Assembly: GCF_013408795.1 (NCBI RefSeq)
Contig: NZ_JACCCC010000001.1
Location: 4,464,001 to 4,528,000 of the forward strand
Direction: 5' to 3'
DNA: 64,000 nt
Source of the DNA: Spinactinospora alkalitolerans
Lineage (GTDB): Bacteria > Actinomycetota > Actinomycetes > Streptosporangiales > Streptosporangiaceae
This document shows positions 42,894-52,149 of the stretch, one piece after another. Within the stretch, counting starts at the first letter, position 1. Every line of letters starts with the position of its first letter. The position numbers were made by a program, and so were the translations under genes. The notes below the pieces were generated by a model. It had not been told where the DNA came from and made no database searches. It saw only the letters and a list, made by a program, of their open reading frames with translations.

Positions 42894-44567
42894 ATGTCCG
42901 CGCCGCACCCCCGCAACCGGTTGTCCCTCACGGGGTACCTGTTCATCGCCCACGTGCTGCTGCTGACCGCGGCGCTGGGCATCACCGGCGCGCTGTGGAT
43001 CGCCCAGCACGACCGCGACATCGACCGGCAGTACACCGAGCGGGTGCTGGCGATCGCCAGGTCGGTCGCCGTCCTGCCCGACATCCGCGCGGCGTTCGCC
43101 CTGGAGGACCCGGCCGCCGTGATCGACCCGATCGCCGACCGGATCAACACCGCGACGGGCGCCCAGTACATCGTCGTCGCCGACACCGACGGCACCCGCC
43201 ACTCCCACGTCAACGACGCGCTGATCGGGCGGACGGTGTCCACGCCGCCCGGGCCGGCGGCGCGCGGCCAGGAGTGGACCGGCGTGCAGACCGGCACCGA
43301 GGGCCGCAGCGTGCGCGCCAAGGTCCCCGTGTTCGACGGCTCCGGCGGGGTCGTCGGCTACGTGTCGGTCGGCATCCTGGAGGCCGACGTCGACTCCGTG
43401 GCCGCCACCGCGCTGCCGGCCATCCTCGGCACGATCTCGGCCGTGCTGGTGTTGGGCGCCGGCGCGGCCTACGTGCTGTCGCGCCGGGTCCGGGCCAAGA
43501 CGCACGGTCTGGAGCCGGCCGAGATCACCGCGCTGCTGGAGGGGCGCGAGGCTCTGCTGTACGGCGTGCGCGAGGGCGTGCTGGCGCTGGACGCGGAGGG
43601 CAGGATCACGCTGGTCAACGAGCCGGCCCGGGCGATGCTGGAACTGACCGGCGACCGCGAGGGCCACCGGCTCGACGAGCTCGGGCTCGACTCCCGGCTG
43701 CACGACGTCCTCTCCGGCGCCGACCCGGGCGCCGACCGGATCGTCCTGGTCGGCCCGCGGGTGCTGGTGTGCAACCGGATGCCGGTGCGCGTGCGCGGCC
43801 AGGACGGCGGCGCGGTCGTGACGCTGCGCGACCGTACCGAGCTGGACCGGCTGGCCGGCGAGCTCGACGGCGCCCGCACCCTCACGCGGGGGCTGCGCGC
43901 GCAGAGCCACGAGTTCGCCAACCGCATCCACACCGTTGCCGGCATGCTGGAGCTGGGCGCCTACGACGACGCGCGGTCCTACCTCGACGGGCTCTCGGCC
44001 GCGCACGCGCGCACCAGTACCGGCATCGCCGAACGCATCAGCGACCCCGCGCTGGCGGCGCTGGTGCTGGCGAAGTCGGCCCAGGCGGCCGAGCGCGGCG
44101 CCGAACTGCGGCTGTCGCCGCTGACCCGGATCGCCGAGCCGCTGCCGACCGAACTGCGCTCGGACCTGCTGCTGGTCGTGGGCAACCTGGCCGACAACGC
44201 GCTGGAGTCGGTGGCCGGCGCCGGGCCGCGGGGCTGGGTGGAGCTGATGGTGCTGCGCCACCCGGCCGGCGAGGAGCTGCCGCACGACCTGGTGGAGGTG
44301 CGAATCGTGGACTCCGGGCCGGGGGTCGATCCGGCGATGACCGCCGAGATCTTCGCGTTCGGCTTCACCACGAAGGTGGCGCGCGACGGCGGATCGCGCG
44401 GTCTCGGGCTGGCCCTGGTCCGCCAGACCTGCGAGAGCAGAGGGGGCGAGGTGTGGGTGGAGAGCCCGGACGGCTCGGACGCCCCCGACGCCGCCGAGTT
44501 CTCCGCGTTCACCGCCTATCTGCCGGTCGTCGAGACGGCGGCGGGGGCCGGGGCGGGGGCGCGATGA
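42894..44567 (+). CDS. CitA/DcuS-type sensor histidine kinase
   Basis: A 557-residue membrane kinase that would sense a di- or tricarboxylate outside the cell. Helix 1 (about 13-36), extracytoplasmic Cache/PASp domain (about 37-172), helix 2 (ALPAILGTISAVLVLGAGAA, 173-192), cytoplasmic PAS (about 215-320), SHEFANRIH with phosphoacceptor H339, and an ATPase domain with NLADNALES and SRGLGLALV. GGAG 6 nt before the ATG. It overlaps the response-regulator gene by ATGA. No transporter adjoins. Confidence 0.9.
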   Translation: MSAPHPRNRLSLTGYLFIAHVLLLTAALGITGALWIAQHDRDIDRQYTERVLAIARSVAVLPDIRAAFALEDPAAVIDPIADRINTATGAQYIVVADTDGTRHSHVNDALIGRTVSTPPGPAARGQEWTGVQTGTEGRSVRAKVPVFDGSGGVVGYVSVGILEADVDSVAATALPAILGTISAVLVLGAGAAYVLSRRVRAKTHGLEPAEITALLEGREALLYGVREGVLALDAEGRITLVNEPARAMLELTGDREGHRLDELGLDSRLHDVLSGADPGADRIVLVGPRVLVCNRMPVRVRGQDGGAVVTLRDRTELDRLAGELDGARTLTRGLRAQSHEFANRIHTVAGMLELGAYDDARSYLDGLSAAHARTSTGIAERISDPALAALVLAKSAQAAERGAELRLSPLTRIAEPLPTELRSDLLLVVGNLADNALESVAGAGPRGWVELMVLRHPAGEELPHDLVEVRIVDSGPGVDPAMTAEIFAFGFTTKVARDGGSRGLGLALVRQTCESRGGEVWVESPDGSDAPDAAEFSAFTAYLPVVETAAGAGAGAR

Positions 44568-45250
44568 TCCGGGTACTGATCGTCGACGACGACGCGCGGG
44601 TGGCGCACAACCACCGCGAACTCGTGGAGTCGCTGACCGGGTTCACCGTGGTCGACGTCGCCCACACGGCGGCGGCCGCGCTGGCGGGCGTCGAACGGGA
44701 CCGGCCCGACCTGGTGCTGCTGGACCTCTACCTGCCCGACGACTCCGGGATCTCGGTGCTGCGCGCGCTGCGCGCGCAGGCCGGCCCGGCCACGGCGGAC
44801 CCGGTGGACGTGCTGGTCATCACGGCGGTGCGCGACATCGAGCAGGTGCGCGCCGCGCTGCACGGCGGGGCGGTGCACTACCTGCTCAAGCCCTTCCCCC
44901 TGACGGCGCTGCGCGACCAACTGGAGCGCTACGCCGCGGCCCGCCGACGGCTGACCCGGGTCGAGGAGGCCACCCAGAGCGACGTCGACCGGCTGTTCGG
45001 GCTGATGCGCCCGGTCTCCCCGCAGTCCCTGCCCAAGGGGCTGACCCCGGCGACGGCCGAGCTCGTGGCCGACACGCTGCGCGCCGCCGAGTCCGACCTG
45101 TCGGCCGCCGAGGTCGGCGAGCGCACCGGCGTGGCCCGGGTGACGGCGCGGCGCTACCTGGAGCACCTGTGCGCCGACGGCCGCGCCGAGCTGCGGATGC
45201 GCTACGGCTCCACCGGCCGCCCCGAACACCGCTACCGCTGGGTGCGGTGA
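44564..45250 (+). CDS. CitB/DcuR-type response regulator
   Basis: A 228-residue regulator. Receiver domain with DDD at 8-10, phospho-acceptor D54 (LVLLDLYLP) and K near 104 (YLLKPF). The C-terminal winged helix (SAAEVGERTGVARVTARRYL) is the CitB type. It is translationally coupled to the kinase. Target genes are not in the window, except possibly its own operon. Confidence 0.9.
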   Translation: MIRVLIVDDDARVAHNHRELVESLTGFTVVDVAHTAAAALAGVERDRPDLVLLDLYLPDDSGISVLRALRAQAGPATADPVDVLVITAVRDIEQVRAALHGGAVHYLLKPFPLTALRDQLERYAAARRRLTRVEEATQSDVDRLFGLMRPVSPQSLPKGLTPATAELVADTLRAAESDLSAAEVGERTGVARVTARRYLEHLCADGRAELRMRYGSTGRPEHRYRWVR

Positions 45251-45257
45251 GGAGCGG

Positions 45258-45854
45258 TCATTCGTCCGTGGGAAACTCCGAGGTGTCGAGCTCGAAGCCG
45301 AACGGTTCGGGCACGGTGACGGCCTCCCCGAAGGGGACCCGCTTGATGGTCCGGTACGTACCGCCCTCCGGTTCGGAGAACAGAGTGACGGTCGGCCCTT
45401 CCTCGTCCCAGCGGTCGGCGAGCAGGTAGAGGGGCACGGGGCCGTGCGCGTAGCCCCAGCGTTTGGCTTTGCGGTCGGTGTCGGCATTGCGTTTGGACGT
45501 GACCTCGACGACGATGAGCGCGTCCTCCGCTGAGTGCTCCTCACCGCGTTTGGTCAGAGGCCTTGGAAGTATGACCAGATCAGGGATGTAAAGCTGACCG
45601 AGCAACGGGATCCGGACGTCCGTGTTGTTGTAGATCCCGCAGCGGGGCAGACCAACTCCTCCCCGCGCCTTCACCTCGTGCAACTGGTCCTGTATGCACG
45701 CCACGATCTCGTTGTGGCCGCCTTTGGGCGGAGGCACCAGAGTGATTCCCTCTCCGATGATCTCGGCCCGCCAACCATCGGGCACGCCCAGCTCTTCCCA
45801 GGCGCGCAGCAGGACGTCCCAACTGGAATCGTTCTCGATCGCAGCAATGCTCAT
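45258..45854 (-). CDS. Uma2-family (DUF820) endonuclease-fold protein
   Basis: A 198-residue protein with the PD-(D/E)XK-like Uma2 fold: IPDLVILP followed by ALIVVEVTSKRN gives the D...E-x-K arrangement (the last as E-V-T-S-K). A strong GGAGGTGA site precedes the ATG at 45854. Families like this are numerous in actinomycetes and cyanobacteria; biological role unknown. No partner gene adjoins. Confidence 0.85.
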   Translation of the reverse strand: MSIAAIENDSSWDVLLRAWEELGVPDGWRAEIIGEGITLVPPPKGGHNEIVACIQDQLHEVKARGGVGLPRCGIYNNTDVRIPLLGQLYIPDLVILPRPLTKRGEEHSAEDALIVVEVTSKRNADTDRKAKRWGYAHGPVPLYLLADRWDEEGPTVTLFSEPEGGTYRTIKRVPFGEAVTVPEPFGFELDTSEFPTDE

Positions 45855-45963
45855 CGCCGCGTCACCTCCCGGAGACCGAAAGTAGCCGAACGGAGATCCG
45901 CCCGTGGGTGTTTTCAGGGTAGGCCGCGCGCCCCGGGCCCCGCGGTCGCCTAACGTCGAGGGG

Positions 45964-46239
45964 GTGAGCATCCTCATCGATCCCCCGGCCTGGCCCGGGC
46001 CGCGCGGCCTGCTGTGGTCGCACCTGGTCAGCGACGTCTCCTACGCCGAACTGCACGCGTTCGCCCGCCGGCTCGGCGTGCCGCAGCGCGGGTTCGACCG
46101 CGACCACTACGACGTGCCGGAGACGCTGCACGCGCGCGCCGTCGAGCTGGGCGCGCTGGAGGTGTCCAGCAGGACGATCGTCGCCCGGCTGCACGCCTCG
46201 GGGCTACGACGGCGCAAGGTGGGGCGCATCCTCGTCTGA
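45964..46239 (+). CDS. DUF4031 protein
   Basis: A 91-residue basic protein: SILIDPPAWPGPRGLLWSHL is the DUF4031 opening and FDRDHYDVPE a second conserved block. Function unknown. The GTG at 45964 lies 7 nt after TAACGT, a possible -10, so the mRNA may be leaderless. Its 3' end overlaps the convergent HD-domain gene by 36 bp. Confidence 0.8.
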   Translation: MSILIDPPAWPGPRGLLWSHLVSDVSYAELHAFARRLGVPQRGFDRDHYDVPETLHARAVELGALEVSSRTIVARLHASGLRRRKVGRILV

Positions 46240-46872
46240 GGGGGCCGACCGGGCCAGCTCGGCCGTGAGGTTGGCGCGGGCCCGCTCCTCCCAGCGGGCG
46301 CGCGCCGACGGCGTGCGGTAGAGCGCGGGCCGGTCGAGCAGGCCCCGCAGCACCGCGGCCCGGCCGGCCCGGAAGTCCGCGTCCCCGACGTGGGCGTACT
46401 CCTCCCGGACCGCCTCGGCGTAGGCGGCGTAGTCTTCGGGGGCACGGCCCAGAACGGCGAGGTCGGCGTCGCACAGCACCTCGGCATCGGCGTCACCGGG
46501 CTCGGGGGTGTGCCCCGCGGTGACGCGCACCAGGCGGGCGACCTCCAGCGCCCGCCGCGCGGTCAGCCCGCAGCGCGGCAGCAGCCGTTCGGCGAGCCGG
46601 GCGCTGCGCTCCTCGTCGGTGCCGGGCTCGCCCTGGTACACCGCGTCGTGGAACCATGCGGCGTAGCGCACCGTCGCGGCGTCGGCCGCGGCGTCGGCCA
46701 GCTCGTCGACCGCGGCGAGCACCGCGCGCAGGTGGTCGAGCGTGTGGTACCTGCGGTGCGGCTCGGCCCAGCGGGCCAGCAGCTCCGCCCCCACGGCCGC
46801 GGCCTCGCTCCCGGAGCCCGCGAGGCTCCGCCAGGCATCGGACAGATCCGGCCGCGTCGGCGACATCCCCAT
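46204..46872 (-). CDS. HD-domain metal-dependent phosphohydrolase-like protein
   Basis: A 222-residue cytoplasmic protein. HTLDHLRAVLAAV supplies the first His, WFHDAVY the HD pair, and CDADLAVLG the last Asp, as in predicted metal-dependent HD hydrolases. Substrate unknown. ATG 46872 and ATG 46866 are both possible after GGAGGGGAGA. It is convergent with and overlaps the DUF4031 gene, so the two may be found together in related genomes. Confidence 0.82.
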   Translation of the reverse strand: MGMSPTRPDLSDAWRSLAGSGSEAAAVGAELLARWAEPHRRYHTLDHLRAVLAAVDELADAAADAATVRYAAWFHDAVYQGEPGTDEERSARLAERLLPRCGLTARRALEVARLVRVTAGHTPEPGDADAEVLCDADLAVLGRAPEDYAAYAEAVREEYAHVGDADFRAGRAAVLRGLLDRPALYRTPSARARWEERARANLTAELARSAPSDEDAPHLAPS

Positions 46873-47104
46873 TCTCCCCTCCCTGTCACTGCCGTCACGC
46901 TGCGCGCGAGCGCAGAGTTGGGCAATACCCACCGGTCCGCCGGAATATCCGGGTGACCGGCGAGTAGCAATCGCTCGGGACCGGATTTCGCGGCCGGGCG
47001 CTCATGGCCGGCGCATCCGGCGGCAAGGTGCGTAACCGGGGCGGTGCCGGGTACTGCCCTCCTAACGGTCCGCGAAGCAAAGGCGCGAGTCGGGGAGTCG
47101 CACC

Positions 47105-48430
47105 GTGGGCGAAGTCGTGCAGAACATCGGGATCGTCCTGCTGTTCATCGTCATCGGCGGCTTCTTCGCGGGGTCGGAGATCGCGCTGATCTCGCTGCGA
47201 GACTCCCAGGTGCGCGGCATGGCCGCTCGGGGCGGGCGCGGGCAGCGGGTCGCCAACCTGGCGGCCGACCCCAACCGCTTCCTCTCCGCGGTCCAGATCG
47301 GTGTGACGCTCGCGGGCTTCATGTCGGCCGCGTTCGGCGGCGCCGTGCTCGCCCCCTACCTCTCACCCCTGCTCGTCGCCATGGGCCTGCCGGAGGGCGC
47401 CGCGGGAACGGTCGCGCTCGTCGTCATCACCCTGATCACCTCTTATGTGTCACTGGTGATCGGTGAGCTCGTGCCCAAGCGCATGGCCCTCCAGAGAGCC
47501 GAGGGCATCTCACTGATCGTGGCACCCGTCCTCGACCGCATCGCGTCACTGGCGCGCCCGGCCATCTGGCTGCTGTCGGTGTCGACCAACCTCGTCGTCC
47601 GGCTGCTCGGCGGCGATCCCAGGGCCGACCGGGAGGAGATCACCGAGGAGGAGGTGCGCGACATCGTCGCCGAGCACGAGAGCCTCGGCGCGGACGAGCG
47701 CGGCATCATCTCCCGGGTGTTCATCACCGCCGACCGACCGCTGCGCGAGGTCATGGTGCCGCGCACCGAGGTGAATTTCATCGAGGCCGGGACCTCCATC
47801 GACGAGGCCGCGCGCACGGCGTTGACCAGCGAGTTCTCCCGGTTCCCCGTCTACGACGGCGGCTACGACCGGGTGATCGGCTTCGTGCACGTCCGCGACC
47901 TGCTCCAGCGGTCCTCCGAAAGCGGAGACGCGAGCGTCCGCGGCATCGTCCGCGAGGTCCCGTTCCTGCCGTCGACCAAGCAGGTTCTCGACTCCATGAC
48001 GGAGATGCGCGGCGGCGGCCACCACATGGCGATCGTGCTCGACGAGTACGGCGGTACGGCGGGCATCGCCACGTTGGAGGACCTGGTGGAGGAACTGGTC
48101 GGCGAGATCCGCGACGAGTACGACCGTCCTGAGAAGGGCGTGCGGCACCTGCAGGACGCGTCGATCGAGGTGTCGGGGCTGCTGAATCTGACCGAGTTCG
48201 CGGAGCAGACCGGCCTGCGGCTGCCCAAGGGGGCCTACGAGACGGCCGCCGGCTACGTCATGACGGCGCTCGGCCGGGTGCCCTCCGTCGGCGCGTCGGT
48301 CGACACTGAGGAGGGCCACCGCCTGACGGTCGCCGAGATGGACGGCCGCCGCGTGGACCGCATCCGGGTGACCCCTCCGGCGGAGGGGGACGGACGGGTG
48401 CCCGCCCGTCCCGACGCCCCGGCGGAGTGA
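47105..48430 (+). CDS. CNNM/CBS-domain membrane protein, HlyC/CorC family
   Basis: A 441-residue inner-membrane protein. The CNNM (DUF21) domain fills residues 1-190 with about four helices, then a CBS pair (REVMVPRTEVNFIEAGTSID to VLDEYGGTAGIATLEDLVEE), and a C-terminal CorC_HlyC domain. Members are linked to magnesium or cobalt transport and resistance. The GTG at 47105 follows GGGGAG at good spacing. Single gene, convergent with the exporter genes. Confidence 0.9.
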   Translation: MGEVVQNIGIVLLFIVIGGFFAGSEIALISLRDSQVRGMAARGGRGQRVANLAADPNRFLSAVQIGVTLAGFMSAAFGGAVLAPYLSPLLVAMGLPEGAAGTVALVVITLITSYVSLVIGELVPKRMALQRAEGISLIVAPVLDRIASLARPAIWLLSVSTNLVVRLLGGDPRADREEITEEEVRDIVAEHESLGADERGIISRVFITADRPLREVMVPRTEVNFIEAGTSIDEAARTALTSEFSRFPVYDGGYDRVIGFVHVRDLLQRSSESGDASVRGIVREVPFLPSTKQVLDSMTEMRGGGHHMAIVLDEYGGTAGIATLEDLVEELVGEIRDEYDRPEKGVRHLQDASIEVSGLLNLTEFAEQTGLRLPKGAYETAAGYVMTALGRVPSVGASVDTEEGHRLTVAEMDGRRVDRIRVTPPAEGDGRVPARPDAPAE

Positions 48431-48464
48431 CGCGCCGCGCGGCCGCCCGGCGGGTTCTTCGCGG

Positions 48465-49220
48465 TCAGGCGCTCACCCTGCGCATCGATCGGGTGCCCAG
48501 GACGACGGCGATGAGCGCGATCGCGACCGCCACGCCGGTTCCGACCAGGACGGCCGGCTCGGTGAGGTCGCCGGCGAACAGGGCGCGCTCGGCGTCGACG
48601 ACGTGGCTGATCGGGTTGGCCCGGGAAATCGTGGAGAGCCAGCCGGGCGCCATGTCCATGGGCAGCAGCACGCCGGACAGCAGGATCAGCGGCATGATCA
48701 CCGTCTGCAGCAGCCCGGCGAAGAGGTACTCCTGCCTGAGCAGCATCGCCATCACGTAGGACAGGATGCCCAACCCGATGCCGAGGACGGCGAGGAGCAG
48801 CAGCCCGGCCGCCACGCCCAGCGGGGAGACCCGCAGCCCCAGGGCGGTGACCACCGCGATGACCAGGACGGCCTGGACCAGCAGTACGACGACGTCGCGG
48901 GACACCCTGCCGAGCAGCAGCGCCACCCGGCTCACCGATGTGGCCAGCAGCCGCTCGTGCGCGCCGGAGCGCAGCTCGGGCAGCAGGCCGAAACCGGCGA
49001 ACGCGGTGCCGAACAGGCCGAGCATGACCACGATCCCGGGCACGAACCACTCCCAGGAGGCCGCCCCGGAGGGGCCCGGCATCCCCGAGAGCAGGGGTCC
49101 GAACAGGGCGAGGTAGAGCACGGGCTGCAGCATGCCGAAGACGATGACGGCGACGGGGTTGCGCAGGGTGGGCCGCATCTGCCGGACGAAGACGATCCCG
49201 GTGTCGCGCAGGACGTTCAT
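48465..49220 (-). CDS. ABC-2 type permease (DrrB-like)
   Basis: A 251-residue membrane protein with six helices and the ABC-2 pattern LPELRSGAHERLLATSVSRV. It follows its ATPase by 51 bp. Together they would form a drug or lipid exporter of the DrrAB type. AAAGAG precedes the ATG. Confidence 0.9.
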   Translation of the reverse strand: MNVLRDTGIVFVRQMRPTLRNPVAVIVFGMLQPVLYLALFGPLLSGMPGPSGAASWEWFVPGIVVMLGLFGTAFAGFGLLPELRSGAHERLLATSVSRVALLLGRVSRDVVVLLVQAVLVIAVVTALGLRVSPLGVAAGLLLLAVLGIGLGILSYVMAMLLRQEYLFAGLLQTVIMPLILLSGVLLPMDMAPGWLSTISRANPISHVVDAERALFAGDLTEPAVLVGTGVAVAIALIAVVLGTRSMRRVSA

Positions 49221-49271
49221 GGCTTCTCTTTCGTCTCTTTCGTGGTTTCGCGGGACGTGGGCGAAAGTGCG

Positions 49272-50228
49272 CTACTCGGCGCCTTCGCGCAGGCTGCGGC
49301 CGGTCAGGGTGAGGAAGACGTCGTCGAGCGTGGGGCGCTGCACCTGGGCGGTCAGCAGCCGCACCCCGGCGCCGTCGAGGGCGCGCAGCAGCTCGGGCAG
49401 GGCCGCGTCGCCCCGGTCCGCGCGCAGGCTCAGCGCCGCCCCCTCCACGGTGACCCCGTGTGCCGTGGGCAGCCGCCGCGCCACCTCGGCGGCGAGCCCG
49501 GCGGCCCGCTCGGTGTCGGTGGCGACCGTGACGAGGTCGCCGGAGACCTTGCCCTTGAGCTTGTCGGGCGTGCCGTCGGCGATGACCCGGCCGTGGTCGA
49601 TGACGGATACCCGCCCGGCCACCGTGTCCGCCTCGTCGAGGTAGTGCGTGGTGAGGAAGATCGTGGTGCCGTGCTCCGCGCGCAGCCGGGCGATGTGGTC
49701 CCACAGGTTGGCGCGGCTGTGCGGGTCCAGGCCGGTGGAGGGCTCGTCCAGGAACAGCAGCCGCGGGCGGTGGATGAGCCCCATGGCGACGTCGAGGCGG
49801 CGCCGCTGGCCACCGGAGAGCCTCTCGGTCACCCGGTCGGCGACGGCGGCCAGCTCCAGCGACTCGATGAGCTCGTCGGCGCGCGTCCGCGCCTGTGCGC
49901 GGCCCAGCCCTTGGCAGCGTCCCTGGGTGCGCAGCTCGTCGCGCACGCGCTGGTCGGTTCCTGCTCCGTGCCCCTGGCCGACGTAGCCGATGCGGCGGCG
50001 CACGCCCACCGGGTCCGCGCGCACGTCGCGGCCCGCCACGGTCGCGGTGCCGGAGGTGGGCGCGAGCAGCGTGGTGAGCATGCGCAGAGCGGTGGACTTC
50101 CCCGCGCCGTTGGGACCGAGGAAGGCCACCAGCTCACCGGCCTCGACGTCGATGTCGAGGCCGCGCACGGCCTCCACGGTCCTGCCCTCGACCCGGAAGT
50201 GGCGGGTCAGTCCCTGAGTGTGGATCAT
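49272..50228 (-). CDS. ABC exporter ATPase (DrrA-like)
   Basis: A 318-residue ATPase. Walker A is GPNGAGKST; the Q-loop region reads RRIGYVGQGHGAGTDQRVRD; signature LSGGQRRRLD; Walker B LLFLDEPSTGLDP. The C-terminal domain ending QRPTLDDVFLTLTG is the DrrA type. ATG 50228 has GGAGC 5 nt upstream. Two operator-like palindromes lie before it, and a PadR gene is upstream on the same strand. Confidence 0.93.
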   Translation of the reverse strand: MIHTQGLTRHFRVEGRTVEAVRGLDIDVEAGELVAFLGPNGAGKSTALRMLTTLLAPTSGTATVAGRDVRADPVGVRRRIGYVGQGHGAGTDQRVRDELRTQGRCQGLGRAQARTRADELIESLELAAVADRVTERLSGGQRRRLDVAMGLIHRPRLLFLDEPSTGLDPHSRANLWDHIARLRAEHGTTIFLTTHYLDEADTVAGRVSVIDHGRVIADGTPDKLKGKVSGDLVTVATDTERAAGLAAEVARRLPTAHGVTVEGAALSLRADRGDAALPELLRALDGAGVRLLTAQVQRPTLDDVFLTLTGRSLREGAE

Positions 50229-50240
50229 CGGCGCTCCAGT

Positions 50241-50254
50241 ATTCAAACTTGAAT
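50241..50254. promoter_or_regulatory. PadR-type operator 1, inside the exporter promoter
   Basis: ATTCAAACTTGAAT has perfect 6-bp arms. On the minus strand it falls just downstream of TTGACC, a likely -35, so a bound repressor would cover the promoter of the exporter genes. Confidence 0.7.
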
Positions 50255-50286
50255 AGCGGGTCAAGGATGCCCGCGGCCGGATGGAT

Positions 50287-50300
50287 AGTCAAATTTGAAT
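50287..50300. promoter_or_regulatory. PadR-type operator 2
   Basis: AGTCAAATTTGAAT holds the perfect palindrome TCAAATTTGA and matches operator 1 at 12 of 14 positions. The centres are 46 bp apart. Both lie between the PadR gene and the exporter genes. Confidence 0.7.
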
Positions 50301-50371
50301 ACCGGGGTCCGGGCCTCCGCGTCGGTGAAAGAAGGCGGGGCCGCTCCGGTGCCGCGCCCGGAGCGGGGCGC

Positions 50372-50980
50372 TCAGAGGCCGTTCGGGAGCGCGCCGGGCG
50401 CGCCGAACTCCGCACCGGGGTCGTCGGCCATGGTGTAGGCGCCGGCCTCCAGGCGCTCGATGAGCCCGCGCGTCCAGCCGACCGCGGCCTCGACCTCGGA
50501 GACCCACAGCCCGAACAGCTCCTGGACGTGCTCGGGCTTGCCCCACGGGTCGCTGTTCTTCAGCATCGACCGCAGGTTGTCGCGTTCGGCCTCCAGCGCC
50601 CGCAGCCGGAAGCCGAGCAGCAGGACGACGTGGGCGCGCGGGCGGGCGCACATGAAGGTGACGCCGGCCCCCAGCAGGTCGGGCTTTGCGTCGGCCCGCA
50701 TGAGCGCGTCGTCGAGCAGCCGCAGGAACTCGGTCTCGCCGGCCTCGGTCAGCTCATAGACCGTCGGCTCGGCCCGGTCGCCGCCGTCACCGTCGCCGTC
50801 CCCGGTCGCGCTCAGCATCTCCTTCTTGGTGAGCTGCCTGAGCGCGTGGTACACCGAACCGGTCTTGGTGTTGGCCCACTTTTCGACGCCCCAGGACATC
50901 AGCTCGCGCCACACCTGATAGCCGTTGGCCCGACCGTGAATGCGCACCACGCCCAGGACCAGCAGCCGCGTCGCCGACAT
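50372..50980 (-). CDS. PadR-family transcriptional regulator
   Basis: A 202-residue regulator. The N-terminal PadR winged helix (LLVLGVVRIHGRANGYQVWR, then KTGSVYHALRQLTKKEML) has an acidic insert in the wing (GDGDGDGG). The C-terminal helical part is the dimerisation domain (LRALEAERDNLRSMLKN). It is upstream of and co-directional with the exporter genes, with palindromes between, as in PadR-controlled drug exporters. GGGGAGA precedes the ATG. Confidence 0.9.
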   Translation of the reverse strand: MSATRLLVLGVVRIHGRANGYQVWRELMSWGVEKWANTKTGSVYHALRQLTKKEMLSATGDGDGDGGDRAEPTVYELTEAGETEFLRLLDDALMRADAKPDLLGAGVTFMCARPRAHVVLLLGFRLRALEAERDNLRSMLKNSDPWGKPEHVQELFGLWVSEVEAAVGWTRGLIERLEAGAYTMADDPGAEFGAPGALPNGL

Positions 50981-51034
50981 CGTCTCCCCTACTTCACGAC
51001 CGCGAAAACCCCCTTCAGACTAGACCGCCCCCGG

Positions 51035-51061
51035 CCCGGGGCCGCCCGGGGCGGCCCCGGG
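51035..51061. other. strong hairpin in divergent gap
   Basis: Perfect 12-bp arms (CCCGGGGCCGCC and complement) with a 3-nt loop, between the PadR gene and the second exporter. In a divergent gap it cannot be a normal terminator; it may be in the PadR leader RNA or just high-GC palindrome. Confidence 0.4.
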
Positions 51062-51195
51062 TCGACGAAAGTCGGTGCCCCCGCCCCGCGCCGACCCGCC
51101 GAAAGACAGGTGCGCGCGACGTCGATCGCCCGATGTGGCGGATCCCGCCCGATCCCTACGGTCGTATCCGACGACGACACGAGAAGGGCGAAGGC

Positions 51196-52146
51196 ATGAT
51201 CAGTCTTCGAGGATTGACCAAGCGCTACGGGGACAAGACCGCGGTCGACGACCTCACCTGCGAGATCGCTCCGGGCAGGGTCACCGGGTTCCTCGGCCCC
51301 AACGGAGCGGGAAAGTCCACCACCATGCGCATGGTCCTCGGCCTGGACCGGCCCACCTCCGGCCGGGCCTCGGTCAACGGCAGGCACTACGCCGAGCTGC
51401 GCCACCCGCTGCGCGAGGTCGGCGCGCTGCTGGACGCCAAGGCCGTCCACCCCGGCCGCAGCGCCCGCAGCCACCTGCTGGCCATGGCCCGCAGCAACGG
51501 TGTTCCGGCGCGCCGCGTCGACGAGGTCCTGGAGACGGTCGGCCTGACCGAGGTGGCGCGCAAGCGCGCCGGGTCGTTCTCGCTGGGGATGGGCCAGCGG
51601 CTGGGCATCGCCGGGGCGCTGCTGGGCGACCCGGGCGTGCTGATGTTCGACGAACCGGTCAACGGCCTGGACCCCGACGGCGTGCGCTGGGTCCGCGGCC
51701 TCATGCGCTCACTGGCCGCCGAGGGGCGCACCGTCTTCGTCTCCAGCCACCTCATGAGCGAAATGCAGGAGACCGCCGATCAGCTGCTCGTCATCGGCAG
51801 GGGCCGGCTGATCGCCGACGCACCGCTGGAGGAGGTCATCACCGGCAGCTCGCTCAACGCCGTCCGGGTCCGCAGCCCGCGGGCCGGGGAGCTGCGGGAG
51901 CAGCTCGCCCTGGCCGGAGCGCGGATCGAGCAGCCGACCGAGCAGGAGCTCATCGTCACCGGAACCACGATCGAGCGGATCGGCGGCATCGCCCACCAGG
52001 CCGGCGTTCTGCTGCACGAGCTCAGCCCCCGCTCGGCCTCCCTGGAGCAGGCCTACATGGAGCTGACCGCATCCAGCGTGGAGTACGCAGCCCCGGCCCC
52101 CGACCGCGGCACCGCCCCCGACCAGCCCAGGAAAGCGCAGGTGTAG
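51196..52146 (+). CDS. ABC exporter ATPase, second system
   Basis: A 316-residue ATPase with Walker A GPNGAGKST, signature SLGMGQRLG (in place of LSGGQ, usual in BcrA/NatA-like proteins) and Walker B VLMFDEPVNGLDPDG. ATG 51196 follows GAAGG. It pairs with the permease 3 bp downstream. Substrate unknown; bacitracin-type peptide or ion export is possible by family. Confidence 0.9.
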   Translation: MISLRGLTKRYGDKTAVDDLTCEIAPGRVTGFLGPNGAGKSTTMRMVLGLDRPTSGRASVNGRHYAELRHPLREVGALLDAKAVHPGRSARSHLLAMARSNGVPARRVDEVLETVGLTEVARKRAGSFSLGMGQRLGIAGALLGDPGVLMFDEPVNGLDPDGVRWVRGLMRSLAAEGRTVFVSSHLMSEMQETADQLLVIGRGRLIADAPLEEVITGSSLNAVRVRSPRAGELREQLALAGARIEQPTEQELIVTGTTIERIGGIAHQAGVLLHELSPRSASLEQAYMELTASSVEYAAPAPDRGTAPDQPRKAQV

Positions 52147-52149
52147 CAC

